Origin: Rhabdobacter roseus
GTDB lineage: Bacteria > Bacteroidota > Bacteroidia > Cytophagales > Spirosomataceae
Length of the DNA stretch: 64,000 bases
Direction: 5' to 3'
Assembly (NCBI RefSeq): GCF_014202275.1
Contig: NZ_JACHGF010000002.1
Span: 1,079,356-1,143,355, forward strand
Under the pieces are notes generated by a model that made no database searches, was not told the DNA's origin, and was given only the letters and a program-made list of their open reading frames with translations. This document shows positions 26,104-34,879 of the stretch, piece by piece. The translations under genes were made by a program, and so were the position numbers. Within the stretch, counting starts at the first letter, position 1, and every line of letters starts with the position of its first letter.

Positions 26104-29100
26104 ATGAATCGGTTTGTTAGAGGTATTGTGGGCTTCTCGCTCAAAAACCGCTTTTTTATTTTCTTCATGACGGGCATCCTGGTGGTGTCAGGGGTAGTTA
26201 GCTACCTGAATACCCCCCTGGAGGCATTTCCGGACGTAACCAATACCCAGATCATTATCGTGACTGAGTGGAACGGCCGCAGCGCGGAGGAAATAGAGCG
26301 CTTCGTGACGGTACCCATCGAGGTCGCCATGAACTCCGTCCAGCGCAAGACCAACGTCCGTAGCATCACGATGTTTGGCTTGTCGATCATCAAAATTATT
26401 TTTGATGACGACGTCGACGATTTCTTTGCCCGGCAACAGGTCAACAACCAGCTCCGGACGGTATCGCTGCCCGACGACGTGGAGCCGGACGTGCAGCCGC
26501 CCTACGGCCCCACGGGCGAAATCTTCCGTTTTACCCTCGAAAGTAAGGACCGGGACAGCCGCGAGCTCCTTACGATTCATAACTGGGTCATCGACCGGCA
26601 GCTACGGAGCGTACCCGGCGTGGCCGATGTGGTGGCCTTTGGCGGCCGGGAGAAAATATACGAAGTGCAGGTGAATCCCACCCAACTGGCTAAATACGAC
26701 ATCACGCCCCTGGATGTCTACCAGGCCGTGACGCGCAGCAACATCAACGTGGGCGGCGACGTCATTGAGCGCAACGGCCAGGCTTACGTGGTGCGAGGCA
26801 TTGGCTTGCTTAATTCTATTCAGGACATTGAAAACATCATTGTGGAGTACGTCAAAGACTACCCCGTGCTGGTCAAGAACGTAGCCGACGTGCGCGAGTC
26901 CAACCAGCCCCGGGTAGGCCAGGTAGGTCTGAACGACAACGACGACGTGGTGGAGGGGATCGTGGTGCAGCGTAAGGGCGAAAACCCCAGCGAGGTACTG
27001 GCCCGCGTAAAGGAAAAAATCGAGGAGCTAAATACCAAGGTACTTCCGCCGGACGTCAAGATGGTGACTTTCTACGACCGCGATACGCTCATCAGCTATT
27101 GTACCCGCACAGTACTCCACAACCTCCTGGAGGGTATCCTGTTCGTGACCGTGATCGTATTTCTGTTCATGGCCGACTGGCGCACTACCCTCATCGTCTC
27201 CATCATCATTCCGCTGGCGCTGCTGTTTGCTTTTTTGTGCCTGAGACTCAAAGGTATGTCGGCCAATCTACTCTCAATGGGTGCGGTCGATTTTGGCATC
27301 ATCATCGACGGTGCCGTGGTCATGGTCGAGGGTATTTTTGTGTCGTTGGATCACCTGGCGCATAAAGTAGGCATGGCCCGGTTTAATAAACTCGCCAAAA
27401 TGGGGATTATCAAGAAAACGGGCGGAGAGCTGGGCAAAGCCGTGTTTTTCTCCAAGCTCATTATCATTACGGCCCTCATTCCTATTTTTAGTTTTCAAAA
27501 AGTGGAAGGCAAGATGTTCAGCCCGCTGGCTTACACGCTGGGGTTTGCGTTGCTGGGTGCGCTGCTCTACACGCTGACGCTCGTGCCGGTACTTTGCTCC
27601 ATTTTACTTCGAAAAAACGTACGTGAGAAAAACAATCCGCTGGTCAACTTCTTCGACCGCATCGTGATCCGGGGCTTCGAGTGGTGCTACCGGCGTAAAA
27701 AGACGAGCATACTGGCGGCGTTCCTGTTTCTGGGGGGTACTTTGTTTTCGTCAACGCTGCTCGGAACGGAGTTTCTGCCGCAACTAAACGAAGGGGCGCT
27801 TTGGGTAGAGGCCAAACTACCCATGAGCAGCTCCCTGAACGAAACCGTCAAGATGGTGAAGGTACTTCGTGCCAAGCTGGCCGAATTTCCCGAAGTCAAC
27901 GGGGTACTTTCCCAAACCGGCCGCTCCAACGACGGTACTGATCCCTCGGGCTTTTACTACGTGCAGATGCAGGTGAACCTCAAGCCCCAGAATGAATGGA
28001 CCCGCGCCATCACGACCGACGAACTCATTGAGGAAATGGACACCCAGCTGCGGCAGTTTCAGGGGATCAACTACAACTACTCCCAGCCCATCATCGACAA
28101 CGTGGCCGAGGCCGTGGCGGGAATGAACGCCAGCAACGCCGTGAAAATATTTGGCGACGATCTGGAGGTTCTTAACGAGAAAGCGGACGAAGTGATTGAG
28201 GCCATCAAAGCCGTGCCCGGCGTCAAGGACGTGGGCATACTACGCAACATCGGCCAACCCGAGATGAGCGTGCTTTTTGATGAACAAAAAATGGCGCTCT
28301 ACGGCGTATCGACGGCCGACGCCCAAGCGGTGATCGAAATGGCCATTGGAGGCAAAACGGCCTCTATTCTGTACGAAGGAGAACGTAAATTTGAGATTCG
28401 GCTGCGGTACCAGGAGCAGTACCGGCGCAGCGAGGAAGACATCCAGCGCCTCATGGTACCTACCCTCACGGGCAGTAAAATACCCCTCAAAGAAATTTCC
28501 AGTATTCAGAAAGTAACGGGCCCGGCCTTTGTGTACCGCGATAACAACAAACGCTTCATTGGTGTGAAGTTCTCGGTCCGGGAGCGCGATCTGGGAAGTA
28601 CCATCGCCGAGGCTCAGGAGCGGGTAAGATCCGTGGTGGATCAGCTTCCGAAGGGGTACTCGGTGACCTGGACCGGCGAGTTCGAAAACCAGGTGCGGGC
28701 TACGAAGCGGCTCGGCCAGGTAGTTCCCATCAGCCTCATTGCCATTTTTATTCTGCTGTTTATCACCTTTGGCAACGCCAAAGATGCCGGCCTGGTCCTG
28801 ATCAATGTACCCTTCGCGCTCATCGGGGGTATTCTGGCGCTGCACGTCACGGGTATGAACTTCGGAATCTCGGCGGGGGTAGGCTTCATTGCCTTGTTTG
28901 GGATTTGCGTTCAGAATGGCGTCATCTTGATTTCGGTCTTTAACAAAAACCTCTCGAACCGCCTGAGCCTGGACGAGGCCATCCGGGAAGGTGTAAAATC
29001 GCGCGTTCGGCCCGTGGTCATGACCGCCCTCATGGCAGCCATCGGGCTGCTCCCCGCGGCCATGTCTACCGGTATTGGCTCCGAAACCCAAAAACCACTC

Positions 29101-29217
29101 GCCACGGTCGTGATTGGTGGTTTGATCACCGCCACCGTATTGACGCTGCTCGTCTTCCCGATCATTTACGGCTTTTTTCACCGACACAACCGCTACTCGC
29201 TCAAAGACCTGAAGTAG
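26104..29217 (+). CDS. CzcA/CusA-family heavy-metal RND pump
   Basis: 1037 residues, full length for the HME-RND family. TM1 is followed by a porter domain (YLNTPLEAFPDVTNTQIIIVTEWNGRSAEEIERFVTVPIEVAMN). TM4 carries Asp 396-Phe-Gly 398 and Asp 402-Gly-Ala (VDFGIIIDGAVVMVEG), and the C-terminal half repeats the pattern (VPISLIAIFILLFITFGN; PVVMTALMAAIGLLPAAMSTGIGSETQKPLATVVIGG). The DFG-x3-DGA signature is typical of pumps for divalent cations such as Zn, Co, Cd or Ni rather than for CusA, so export of a divalent cation is more likely than Cu/Ag. It is the last gene of the operon. Confidence 0.95.
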   Translation: MNRFVRGIVGFSLKNRFFIFFMTGILVVSGVVSYLNTPLEAFPDVTNTQIIIVTEWNGRSAEEIERFVTVPIEVAMNSVQRKTNVRSITMFGLSIIKIIFDDDVDDFFARQQVNNQLRTVSLPDDVEPDVQPPYGPTGEIFRFTLESKDRDSRELLTIHNWVIDRQLRSVPGVADVVAFGGREKIYEVQVNPTQLAKYDITPLDVYQAVTRSNINVGGDVIERNGQAYVVRGIGLLNSIQDIENIIVEYVKDYPVLVKNVADVRESNQPRVGQVGLNDNDDVVEGIVVQRKGENPSEVLARVKEKIEELNTKVLPPDVKMVTFYDRDTLISYCTRTVLHNLLEGILFVTVIVFLFMADWRTTLIVSIIIPLALLFAFLCLRLKGMSANLLSMGAVDFGIIIDGAVVMVEGIFVSLDHLAHKVGMARFNKLAKMGIIKKTGGELGKAVFFSKLIIITALIPIFSFQKVEGKMFSPLAYTLGFALLGALLYTLTLVPVLCSILLRKNVREKNNPLVNFFDRIVIRGFEWCYRRKKTSILAAFLFLGGTLFSSTLLGTEFLPQLNEGALWVEAKLPMSSSLNETVKMVKVLRAKLAEFPEVNGVLSQTGRSNDGTDPSGFYYVQMQVNLKPQNEWTRAITTDELIEEMDTQLRQFQGINYNYSQPIIDNVAEAVAGMNASNAVKIFGDDLEVLNEKADEVIEAIKAVPGVKDVGILRNIGQPEMSVLFDEQKMALYGVSTADAQAVIEMAIGGKTASILYEGERKFEIRLRYQEQYRRSEEDIQRLMVPTLTGSKIPLKEISSIQKVTGPAFVYRDNNKRFIGVKFSVRERDLGSTIAEAQERVRSVVDQLPKGYSVTWTGEFENQVRATKRLGQVVPISLIAIFILLFITFGNAKDAGLVLINVPFALIGGILALHVTGMNFGISAGVGFIALFGICVQNGVILISVFNKNLSNRLSLDEAIREGVKSRVRPVVMTALMAAIGLLPAAMSTGIGSETQKPLATVVIGGLITATVLTLLVFPIIYGFFHRHNRYSLKDLK

Positions 29218-29289
29218 GTTTCAGCAGAGGGGGTTAGGTACCTTTCGGATAAAGGGTACTTTTAACCCAAAGGATTTCTTGCAAACAAA

Positions 29290-29322
29290 AAGAAGTACCT
29301 GCTCCGAGGGCAGGTACTTCTT
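29290..29322 (-). terminator. Intrinsic terminator built from two RGTACY words
   Basis: Perfect 13-bp stem: AAGAAGTACCTGC (29290-29302), 7-nt loop, GCAGGTACTTCTT (29310-29322). On the minus strand it is followed by TTTTGTTTGC. It lies 20 bp beyond the stop of the epimerase gene at 29342, and between convergent genes. Confidence 0.85.
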
Positions 29323-29341
29323 GGGTAGGTACTTAGCAGCC

Positions 29342-30346
29342 TTAAAGTACCTGAAAACCGTGTACGTAAGGGTCAGCTTCGTCGAAGATGATATGGTTGT
29401 AGCCGTGAATGATGGCCCAGCCTTCGATACTCGGCACAATGGCCTCCCGACCGGCCAGCTCGGTTACGTCTTCAATACGCCCGATAAACTTGGAGCCAAT
29501 GATGCTTTCATGAATAAAGGCATCACCGGGCTTTAGCTTACCCTGGGCGTGCCACTGGGCCATGCGGGCTGAAGTACCCGTACCGCAGGGCGAGCGATCG
29601 ATGGCTTTATCGCCGTAGAAAACGGCGTTGCGGGCCGTCGAGGCAGGGTCCAGGGTGTCGCCCGTCCAAAGTACGTGGCTTAGGCCCTGGATGGTTGGAT
29701 TCTCGGGATGTACGAACGTATGGCTGGCGTTGATCCGCTCCCGCACCACGCGCGCCCAGGCCACGAGCTGCTCGGCCTTAAAATGTTGTAAGCCCGCAAA
29801 GTTAGGCTGGGGGTCTACGATGGCGTAGTAGTTTCCACCGTAGGCTACATCAACCGTCAAAGTACCTAGGTCGGGGCATTCTACCACAATTCCCTCCGCC
29901 GCCAGGTACGATTTGATGTTGGTAATCTTAACGGATTTGACTTTTTTCCCCTCTTGTATATACTCAGCCTTCACCAGCCCGGCGGGTACTTCCAGCCGAA
30001 GTACCCCCGGTGTTTTGGGGACTACCAAGCCCTGTTCAATGGCCACCGTAACGGTACCGATGGTACCGTGCCCACACATAGGCAGGCAGCCGGACGTTTC
30101 TATAAACAGGATACCCACGTCATTGGCCGGGTCAGAGGGTGGATACAAAATACTCCCCGACATCATGTCGTGGCCACGTGGTTCGAACATGAGCCCCCGC
30201 CGAATCCAGTCGTACTCGCGCAGGAAGTGCAGCCGTTTTTCGCTCATGGTACTTCCTTCGAGCCGCGGAATGCTCCCGCCGGTCACGACCCGTACCGGGT
30301 TACCACAGGTATGGGCATCGATGCAGAAAAAATGCTGATCGTTCAT
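29342..30346 (-). CDS. 4-hydroxyproline epimerase (proline racemase family)
   Basis: 334 residues from the ATG at 30346, the usual length; a longer reading from TTG at 30415 would overlap the upstream gene. Both active-site Cys are present, Cys 91 in PMCGHGTIG and Cys 254 in DRSPCGTGTSAR. This marks an epimerase or racemase rather than the Thr-containing hydroxyproline dehydratases. The protein should convert trans-4-hydroxy-L-proline to cis-4-hydroxy-D-proline in the cytoplasm. It starts 4 bp after the stop of a DapA-family lyase, the expected partner in hydroxyproline breakdown. The D-hydroxyproline oxidase and ketoglutarate semialdehyde dehydrogenase of that route are not in the window. 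Confidence 0.88.
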   Translation of the reverse strand: MNDQHFFCIDAHTCGNPVRVVTGGSIPRLEGSTMSEKRLHFLREYDWIRRGLMFEPRGHDMMSGSILYPPSDPANDVGILFIETSGCLPMCGHGTIGTVTVAIEQGLVVPKTPGVLRLEVPAGLVKAEYIQEGKKVKSVKITNIKSYLAAEGIVVECPDLGTLTVDVAYGGNYYAIVDPQPNFAGLQHFKAEQLVAWARVVRERINASHTFVHPENPTIQGLSHVLWTGDTLDPASTARNAVFYGDKAIDRSPCGTGTSARMAQWHAQGKLKPGDAFIHESIIGSKFIGRIEDVTELAGREAIVPSIEGWAIIHGYNHIIFDEADPYVHGFQVL

Positions 30347-30350
30347 CGGT

Positions 30351-31265
30351 TCAAAGCGCCAGGTAGTCTGGAAGTTGGGGTCGAACGGCAAGGGCATCGG
30401 TGATGATTTGCTCAACTCGCTCCCGCTCGGCTCCTACCAACGGCAAGCGCGGAGCTCGCACGTGTTCGGTACCCAGGCCGGTATGTACCTCCGCCAGCTT
30501 GATGTACTGCACCAGCTTGGGGTGTAGGTCCAGCTCCAGCAGGGGCAAAAACCAACGGAAGAGCGTCCGGGCTTCGTCGAGGCGGCCCGCCTTGACTAGG
30601 CGATAGATCGCCACCGTTTCGCGCGGAAAGGCGCATACCAGGCCGGCTACCCAGCCATCGGCGCCCATGACCAGTTCCTCCACCGCCAGGGTATCCACGC
30701 CACAAAGTATCTTGATGCGGTCGCCGAAGCGGTTACGAAGGCGGGTTACGTTGGATACGTCCCGGGTCGACTCCTTCACGGCCTGGATGTTTTCAAACTG
30801 AAGTAGCTCCTCAAACATGTCTAGGGTCACTTCTATTTTATAATCAATCGGATTGTTGTAAATCATGATCGGAAGCTCCGTCGACCGGGCGATGGTCTTA
30901 AAATATTCGGCCGTTTCGCGATCATCGGCTTTGTAGCGCATGGGGGGCAACAGCATGAGTCCGCTTGCGCCCAGCTCGGCCGCATGCTCCGCGATCCGGA
31001 CGGCTTCTCGCGTGGAGCCTTCGGCAATATTAAGCACCACAGGTACTTTGCCTTCCAGCAGATTGACGGCTCGTTCTACAAGCTCCTCTTTTTCAACGAC
31101 CGTCAGGGTACTTGCCTCGCCCAGGGAGCCACCCAGGATAATGCCGTCGACGCCGGCTTCGAGTTGGGCCTGTAGGTTATGTTTGAAAGCAGCGTGGTCG
31201 AGGGTACCTTCTGCGGTAAATTTGGTAGTGAGGGCGGGAAACACCCCTTGCCAGGATATATTCAT
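30351..31265 (-). CDS. DapA/NAL-family lyase, probable hydroxyproline-pathway deaminase
   Basis: 304 residues with a class I aldolase barrel: GGSLGEAST (45-53) for the carboxylate site, Tyr 136 in MIYNNP and Schiff-base Lys 164 in VKEST. True dihydrodipicolinate synthases have GTTGE where this has GGSLGE. Together with its position 4 bp before a 4-hydroxyproline epimerase, this favours 1-pyrroline-4-hydroxy-2-carboxylate deaminase, which yields 2,5-dioxopentanoate and ammonia. Other members (KDG or N-acetylneuraminate type aldolases) cannot be excluded. A minus-strand TACATTTG box lies 31 bp upstream. Confidence 0.82.
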   Translation of the reverse strand: MNISWQGVFPALTTKFTAEGTLDHAAFKHNLQAQLEAGVDGIILGGSLGEASTLTVVEKEELVERAVNLLEGKVPVVLNIAEGSTREAVRIAEHAAELGASGLMLLPPMRYKADDRETAEYFKTIARSTELPIMIYNNPIDYKIEVTLDMFEELLQFENIQAVKESTRDVSNVTRLRNRFGDRIKILCGVDTLAVEELVMGADGWVAGLVCAFPRETVAIYRLVKAGRLDEARTLFRWFLPLLELDLHPKLVQYIKLAEVHTGLGTEHVRAPRLPLVGAERERVEQIITDALAVRPQLPDYLAL

Positions 31266-31296
31266 ACGTGATAAGAGCTAATTGCTGATTGTAGGA

Positions 31297-31304
31297 CAAA
31301 TGTA
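31297..31304 (-). promoter_or_regulatory. -7 promoter box of the hydroxyproline pair
   Basis: Minus-strand TACATTTG matches TAnnTTTG; the -33 region has only a TTG at a short 14-bp spacing. The ATG is 31 bp downstream. Confidence 0.45.
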
Positions 31305-31437
31305 GTTTACCCGCCTACCAATCCCTTTACCGATATTCAGGAGTAATCATACAATATTAACCTACATTCTTCTCTTTAGCTTTATTTTCCGGCAATTTTG
31401 GTTCTATCTAGCTTATTTTGGGGTACTTTGAAAGCAA

Positions 31438-31479
31438 AAAGCGATCGAGCGTTGTACTGAAACAACGTTCGATCGCTTT
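31438..31479 (-). terminator. Intrinsic terminator closing the sigma-54/kinase unit
   Basis: 18-bp stem at 31438-31455 and 31462-31479 with one G-T pair and a 6-nt loop. The minus strand then reads a short T run (31436-31440 region). It lies 80 bp after the small membrane-protein gene. Confidence 0.7.
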
Positions 31480-31558
31480 GGATATAGTGCTATTTATGTA
31501 ACGTTAAAGTTGCTGTGAACAGACTTGCCAGCTGCTTTTCAAAAAACCAAACTGGCTT

Positions 31559-31723
31559 TCACCACTGAATTTGCCGGGCTTTTTTCTTAAAGTATGTAAA
31601 ATCAAGCGATGCACTTGATAAATTTCCAGACCGTTGTCTTCTCTTTTTAGGTACTGTCTCTACCCAATAGGCGGCCAAAACACCCGCCGACAGTGAAAGT
31701 ATAAGGAATATGATGAGTTCCAT
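31559..31723 (-). CDS. Small single-pass membrane protein, 54 residues
   Basis: ATG at 31723, stop TGA at 31559-31561. The product has a hydrophobic N-terminal helix (MELIIFLILSLSAGVLAAYW) followed by a strongly basic tail (VETVPKKRRQRSGN and YFKKKARQIQW), so it should sit in the inner membrane with the tail inside. It lies 160 bp after the hybrid kinase gene on the same strand, and a strong terminator follows. It could therefore be the last gene of the rpoN-ntrC-kinase unit. I do not recognise a family. The frame is short, and the support is the sensible hydrophobic/basic layout and the terminator placement. Confidence 0.5.
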   Translation of the reverse strand: MELIIFLILSLSAGVLAAYWVETVPKKRRQRSGNLSSASLDFTYFKKKARQIQW

Positions 31724-31883
31724 GGGATATATCGTTTAGTCTACGTTAATGTCATGCACTTATGAAGACTAAAACCATACCCGGATTCCTGAGCGTAATT
31801 TTAAGGTGAGGCCGTGTAAAAATTGGGGATTGAATTGCTCAACTGTTTATTTACTTTACCACAAGTACTTTACAGTCCGCTGT

Positions 31884-33332
31884 TTACACTTCCAAAACGG
31901 GTTCCTTTATGGAGAAGCTCACGGTAAAGATAGTACCTGTTCCTTCCTCAGACTGTACATCCACGCGGCCTTTGTGCGACTGTACAATGTTGAGCGTAGT
32001 GGCCAATCCAATGCCCATACCGGTTTTTTTACCGGTAAAGTAAGGTTCAAACACTTTACGCATATTTTCTTCGCTAATGCCCGATCCGTTGTCCACGATC
32101 AGTACCTGGATATCCTGGTCATACTTGCGCGTAATTACCCTCAAGATACCTTTGCCTTCTTCCATGGCTTCAATAGCATTGGTGATCAGGTTGATAAAAG
32201 CAATTTGCAGCGTGGTACTATCCAGAGGAATCACCAGATCGTCGTTTTCATACTCCCGCGATACTTTTATTCTTTTTAATTGGATACGGTCATTGGAAGC
32301 CGCCAGTACTTCATCCAGGAGCTGGTTAAGCGATTGTGGAATCAGCGTTATTTCCGTGGGACGCGATGACTGTAGAAGCTGCGTAATAAGATCATTGATC
32401 CGACTGCAATTTCGCTTGATAATCTGCGTATAAAATTTTTGATCTTCATCTTCCAGTTCCGACTCCAGCTGTTCGGCGGAAAGATTTACGTTCGTCAACG
32501 GATTCCGTATTTCGTGAGCCAGCATCCGAACCAACCGGCTCGTAACGGCCAGCCGTTCTGAAAACAGGCGTTCGCGCTCGGACTGCATGCGGGAGGTAAT
32601 GTCATGGAGGCGTCCTTGGATGTACTTGCTGTCCATGTCTGACTCCACAGATGCGGAAAAAATACAGTACTTTTTTTCACCCTCTTTGGTAATTAGCCTT
32701 ACCTCGCGGTCCTGTAAATTATTTCCTTCCTGAATGTAGTTCCAGACCGAAGGTACGTCCGGGCCATCCAGAAGTTCCAAAATGGTTTTCGACTTCAAAT
32801 CGCTTGCCTTGTAATCGGTTAGTTGCAAGGCAGCTTGATTAAAATCCAGGATTTTGCCGGACAGATCACTAATAAAGAGCATATCCATGGACTCTTCAAA
32901 AATGCGCTTGTAGCGCCGCTCACTTTGGCGAAGGGCTTTAAGTACCTTGGTTCTTTCGAGCGAATACCGGATACTTCTTTCCAGAGAAGTTGGTTCCAAC
33001 TCGCTCTTGATCAAGTAATCGGCCGCACCCAGTCGGAGCGCTTCCACGGCTACCTTTTCGTCTCCCCGGCCCGTCAGAAGAATGATGGGCTCTTCGCACT
33101 CATTCTTTAGTGCTTCGGCTAGCAAGTCAATGCCCGTCCGATCACCCAATAAAAAATCAAATACGTAAAGATCGTGTCGGCATGTACGCAGGCATTCTAC
33201 GGCTTCCTGGTAGGTAGGGCACCAGGTAAGCTGGAAATTCCATTGATACAAATCCTTGAAACAAGCACTCGTTAATAAATAGTCGTCTTCATCATCATCG
33301 ACTAGCAATACGCTAATGGGCTTATCCTGCAT
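31884..33332 (-). CDS. Receiver-PAS-histidine kinase, soluble
   Basis: 482 residues with no membrane segment. Order: N-terminal receiver (VDDDEDD 11-17, Asp 59 in VFDFLLGD, Lys 109 in LIKSE), PAS (about 138-250, RRYKRIFEESMDMLFISDLSGKILDFNQAAL), HisKA with His 273 in LAHEIRNPL, and an HATPase (INLITNAIEAM, DNGSGIS, GMGIGLA). The HEIRNPL H-box and this catalytic domain resemble NtrB-like kinases, which fits the NtrC-type regulator two genes upstream. It begins 9 bp after the stop of the other kinase. The receiver in front of the kinase suggests it takes a phosphoryl signal from another kinase before acting. Confidence 0.93.
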   Translation of the reverse strand: MQDKPISVLLVDDDEDDYLLTSACFKDLYQWNFQLTWCPTYQEAVECLRTCRHDLYVFDFLLGDRTGIDLLAEALKNECEEPIILLTGRGDEKVAVEALRLGAADYLIKSELEPTSLERSIRYSLERTKVLKALRQSERRYKRIFEESMDMLFISDLSGKILDFNQAALQLTDYKASDLKSKTILELLDGPDVPSVWNYIQEGNNLQDREVRLITKEGEKKYCIFSASVESDMDSKYIQGRLHDITSRMQSERERLFSERLAVTSRLVRMLAHEIRNPLTNVNLSAEQLESELEDEDQKFYTQIIKRNCSRINDLITQLLQSSRPTEITLIPQSLNQLLDEVLAASNDRIQLKRIKVSREYENDDLVIPLDSTTLQIAFINLITNAIEAMEEGKGILRVITRKYDQDIQVLIVDNGSGISEENMRKVFEPYFTGKKTGMGIGLATTLNIVQSHKGRVDVQSEEGTGTIFTVSFSIKEPVLEV

Positions 33333-33341
33333 GGGGGTACA

Positions 33342-34844
33342 TTATGATTGAGAAGTGGGCAAAAGGATTGTAAAGGTGGCACCTTCTTCCGGTATACCAT
33401 ACGCTTCGATGGATCCTTGATGATTCTCGATTACTTTTTTGCAAACTGAAAGCCCAATGCCCGCTCCTTCAAATTCAGAGCGTCCTCTTAGTCTTTGAAA
33501 CAAAGTAAAAATACGGCTTGACTGATCGTTTTGAAAGCCAATCCCGTTATCTTCAATAAGAATACGGATGTACGATTTGCCGAGCAGGGTACCTTGTTGC
33601 TCACCAACCTCATTGGGTTTGAGTGCTTCTGCCTTAATAGTAATGATTGGCCTTACTTCACGTCTAGTAAATTTCAGCGAGTTGGAGAGCAGATTCATAA
33701 ATAGCTGAGACATCTGAGAAGGAATGGCGTCTATCTCCGGCAGATCTCCCATTTTTACCACCGCATTCTTTTGTTGAATGGTAACCTCCAGGTCGCTGAT
33801 TACACTCTTGAGAATGGTATTGAGGTCTGTACGAACAAAACCATCCTTGGTGCGGGCCACGCGCGAAAACTCCAGGAGGTTGTCGATCATCTCTTGCATA
33901 CGCCTGGTGGCGTTCAGGATTCGGTCTAGGTAAAGTGCCTGCTCTTCGTTAAGTGCTCCCCGGCTCCGGCTGTCGAGCCGCTCGCCAAAGGAGACGATTT
34001 TGCGAAGGGGTTCCTGCAAATCGTGGGAAGCTACGTAGGCAAATTGTTCTAAATCAGCGTTGGATTTATTCAGATCAAGTACTTTACCTTCCAGTTCGTT
34101 TTGAATTAATTTGAGCGAAGTGATGTCAAAGATATTACCCATGTAGATGGCTCTGCCTTTCGTCTCGTCCAGTACCTTTTGACCTCGTACCATTACGTAG
34201 CGCTCTTCCTTCTCGGCTGTAATGATTCTGGCCTCAAACGTATAGGTGGATTGCTCCAGTACCTCCGTAACAGTGTTAGGTACGATCTCTAGGTCGTCTG
34301 GGTGCAGGTGGCTTTTTAGTAATTGGTAAGTAATAGCCCCTTGAAAACTGTCCACATCGTAGCCAAGCATGTAGTATACGCCATCAGACCATCCGATCTC
34401 ACCCGTTTCGGGGTCCCAGGTCCAGCTGCCAAAGCGCATGGTTTTCTCAGCTTCCCGCAGCAGTCTAAAATCAAATTTATTTTTACTTTCTAATTGCTTT
34501 CTTTGGGAAATATCCGTCAGCGTACACAAAAAATGATTCTCGTCAACGGCTACATTACTAATCCGGCACCAGGTATGGGACCGCTTAAAAAAAACTTCTG
34601 TATCTGTATCATGCACTGGGCCAGGTACCTCATTCCCTTCTCCAACAAATTTTGACCATTCCATTCCACTCAACGACCCATAACCCGTTAGGGTACGCGC
34701 AGATTTGTTATCTACCGTACACACAATACGCTCCCTTTGCTCATCCAGGTTCTTTTCTTTTTTAAAAAGAACCAATCCGCTCGTAGAGGCATTCAATAAG
34801 TCATTTATGCCGAATGAGTGGAATATCTTTTTCAAATCCGTCAT
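33342..34844 (-). CDS. PAS-PAS sensor histidine kinase, soluble
   Basis: 500 residues, cytoplasmic. A degenerate PAS (about 15-115) is followed by a PAS_3-type domain (about 135-245, FGSWTWDPETGEIGWSDGVYYMLGYD and a PAC end GNIFDITSLK). HisKA has His 274 in VASHDLQEPLRK, and the HATPase has LFMNLLSNSLKF, EDNGIGF and GAGIGLS. Kinases of the SHDLQEPL type are close to bacteriophytochrome-like kinases and often phosphorylate stand-alone receivers. It lies 35 bp after the NtrC-type gene and 9 bp before the receiver-kinase. The input signal is unknown. Confidence 0.94.
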   Translation of the reverse strand: MTDLKKIFHSFGINDLLNASTSGLVLFKKEKNLDEQRERIVCTVDNKSARTLTGYGSLSGMEWSKFVGEGNEVPGPVHDTDTEVFFKRSHTWCRISNVAVDENHFLCTLTDISQRKQLESKNKFDFRLLREAEKTMRFGSWTWDPETGEIGWSDGVYYMLGYDVDSFQGAITYQLLKSHLHPDDLEIVPNTVTEVLEQSTYTFEARIITAEKEERYVMVRGQKVLDETKGRAIYMGNIFDITSLKLIQNELEGKVLDLNKSNADLEQFAYVASHDLQEPLRKIVSFGERLDSRSRGALNEEQALYLDRILNATRRMQEMIDNLLEFSRVARTKDGFVRTDLNTILKSVISDLEVTIQQKNAVVKMGDLPEIDAIPSQMSQLFMNLLSNSLKFTRREVRPIITIKAEALKPNEVGEQQGTLLGKSYIRILIEDNGIGFQNDQSSRIFTLFQRLRGRSEFEGAGIGLSVCKKVIENHQGSIEAYGIPEEGATFTILLPTSQS

Positions 34845-34879
34845 TTTGGTACTCGCTTTTGAAAATCAAACTTCTTTTT

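Noticed and set aside
28240-29187. Long minus-strand frame of 315 codons
   Set aside because: It lies opposite the CzcA-type pump. Its composition is His/Arg/Gly-rich without domains, so it is an antisense artefact of high-GC codon use.
30347-30415. N-terminal extension of the hydroxyproline epimerase from TTG at 30415
   Set aside because: It would overlap the upstream lyase gene by 65 bp and add residues not seen in the family; the ATG at 30346 gives the normal length.
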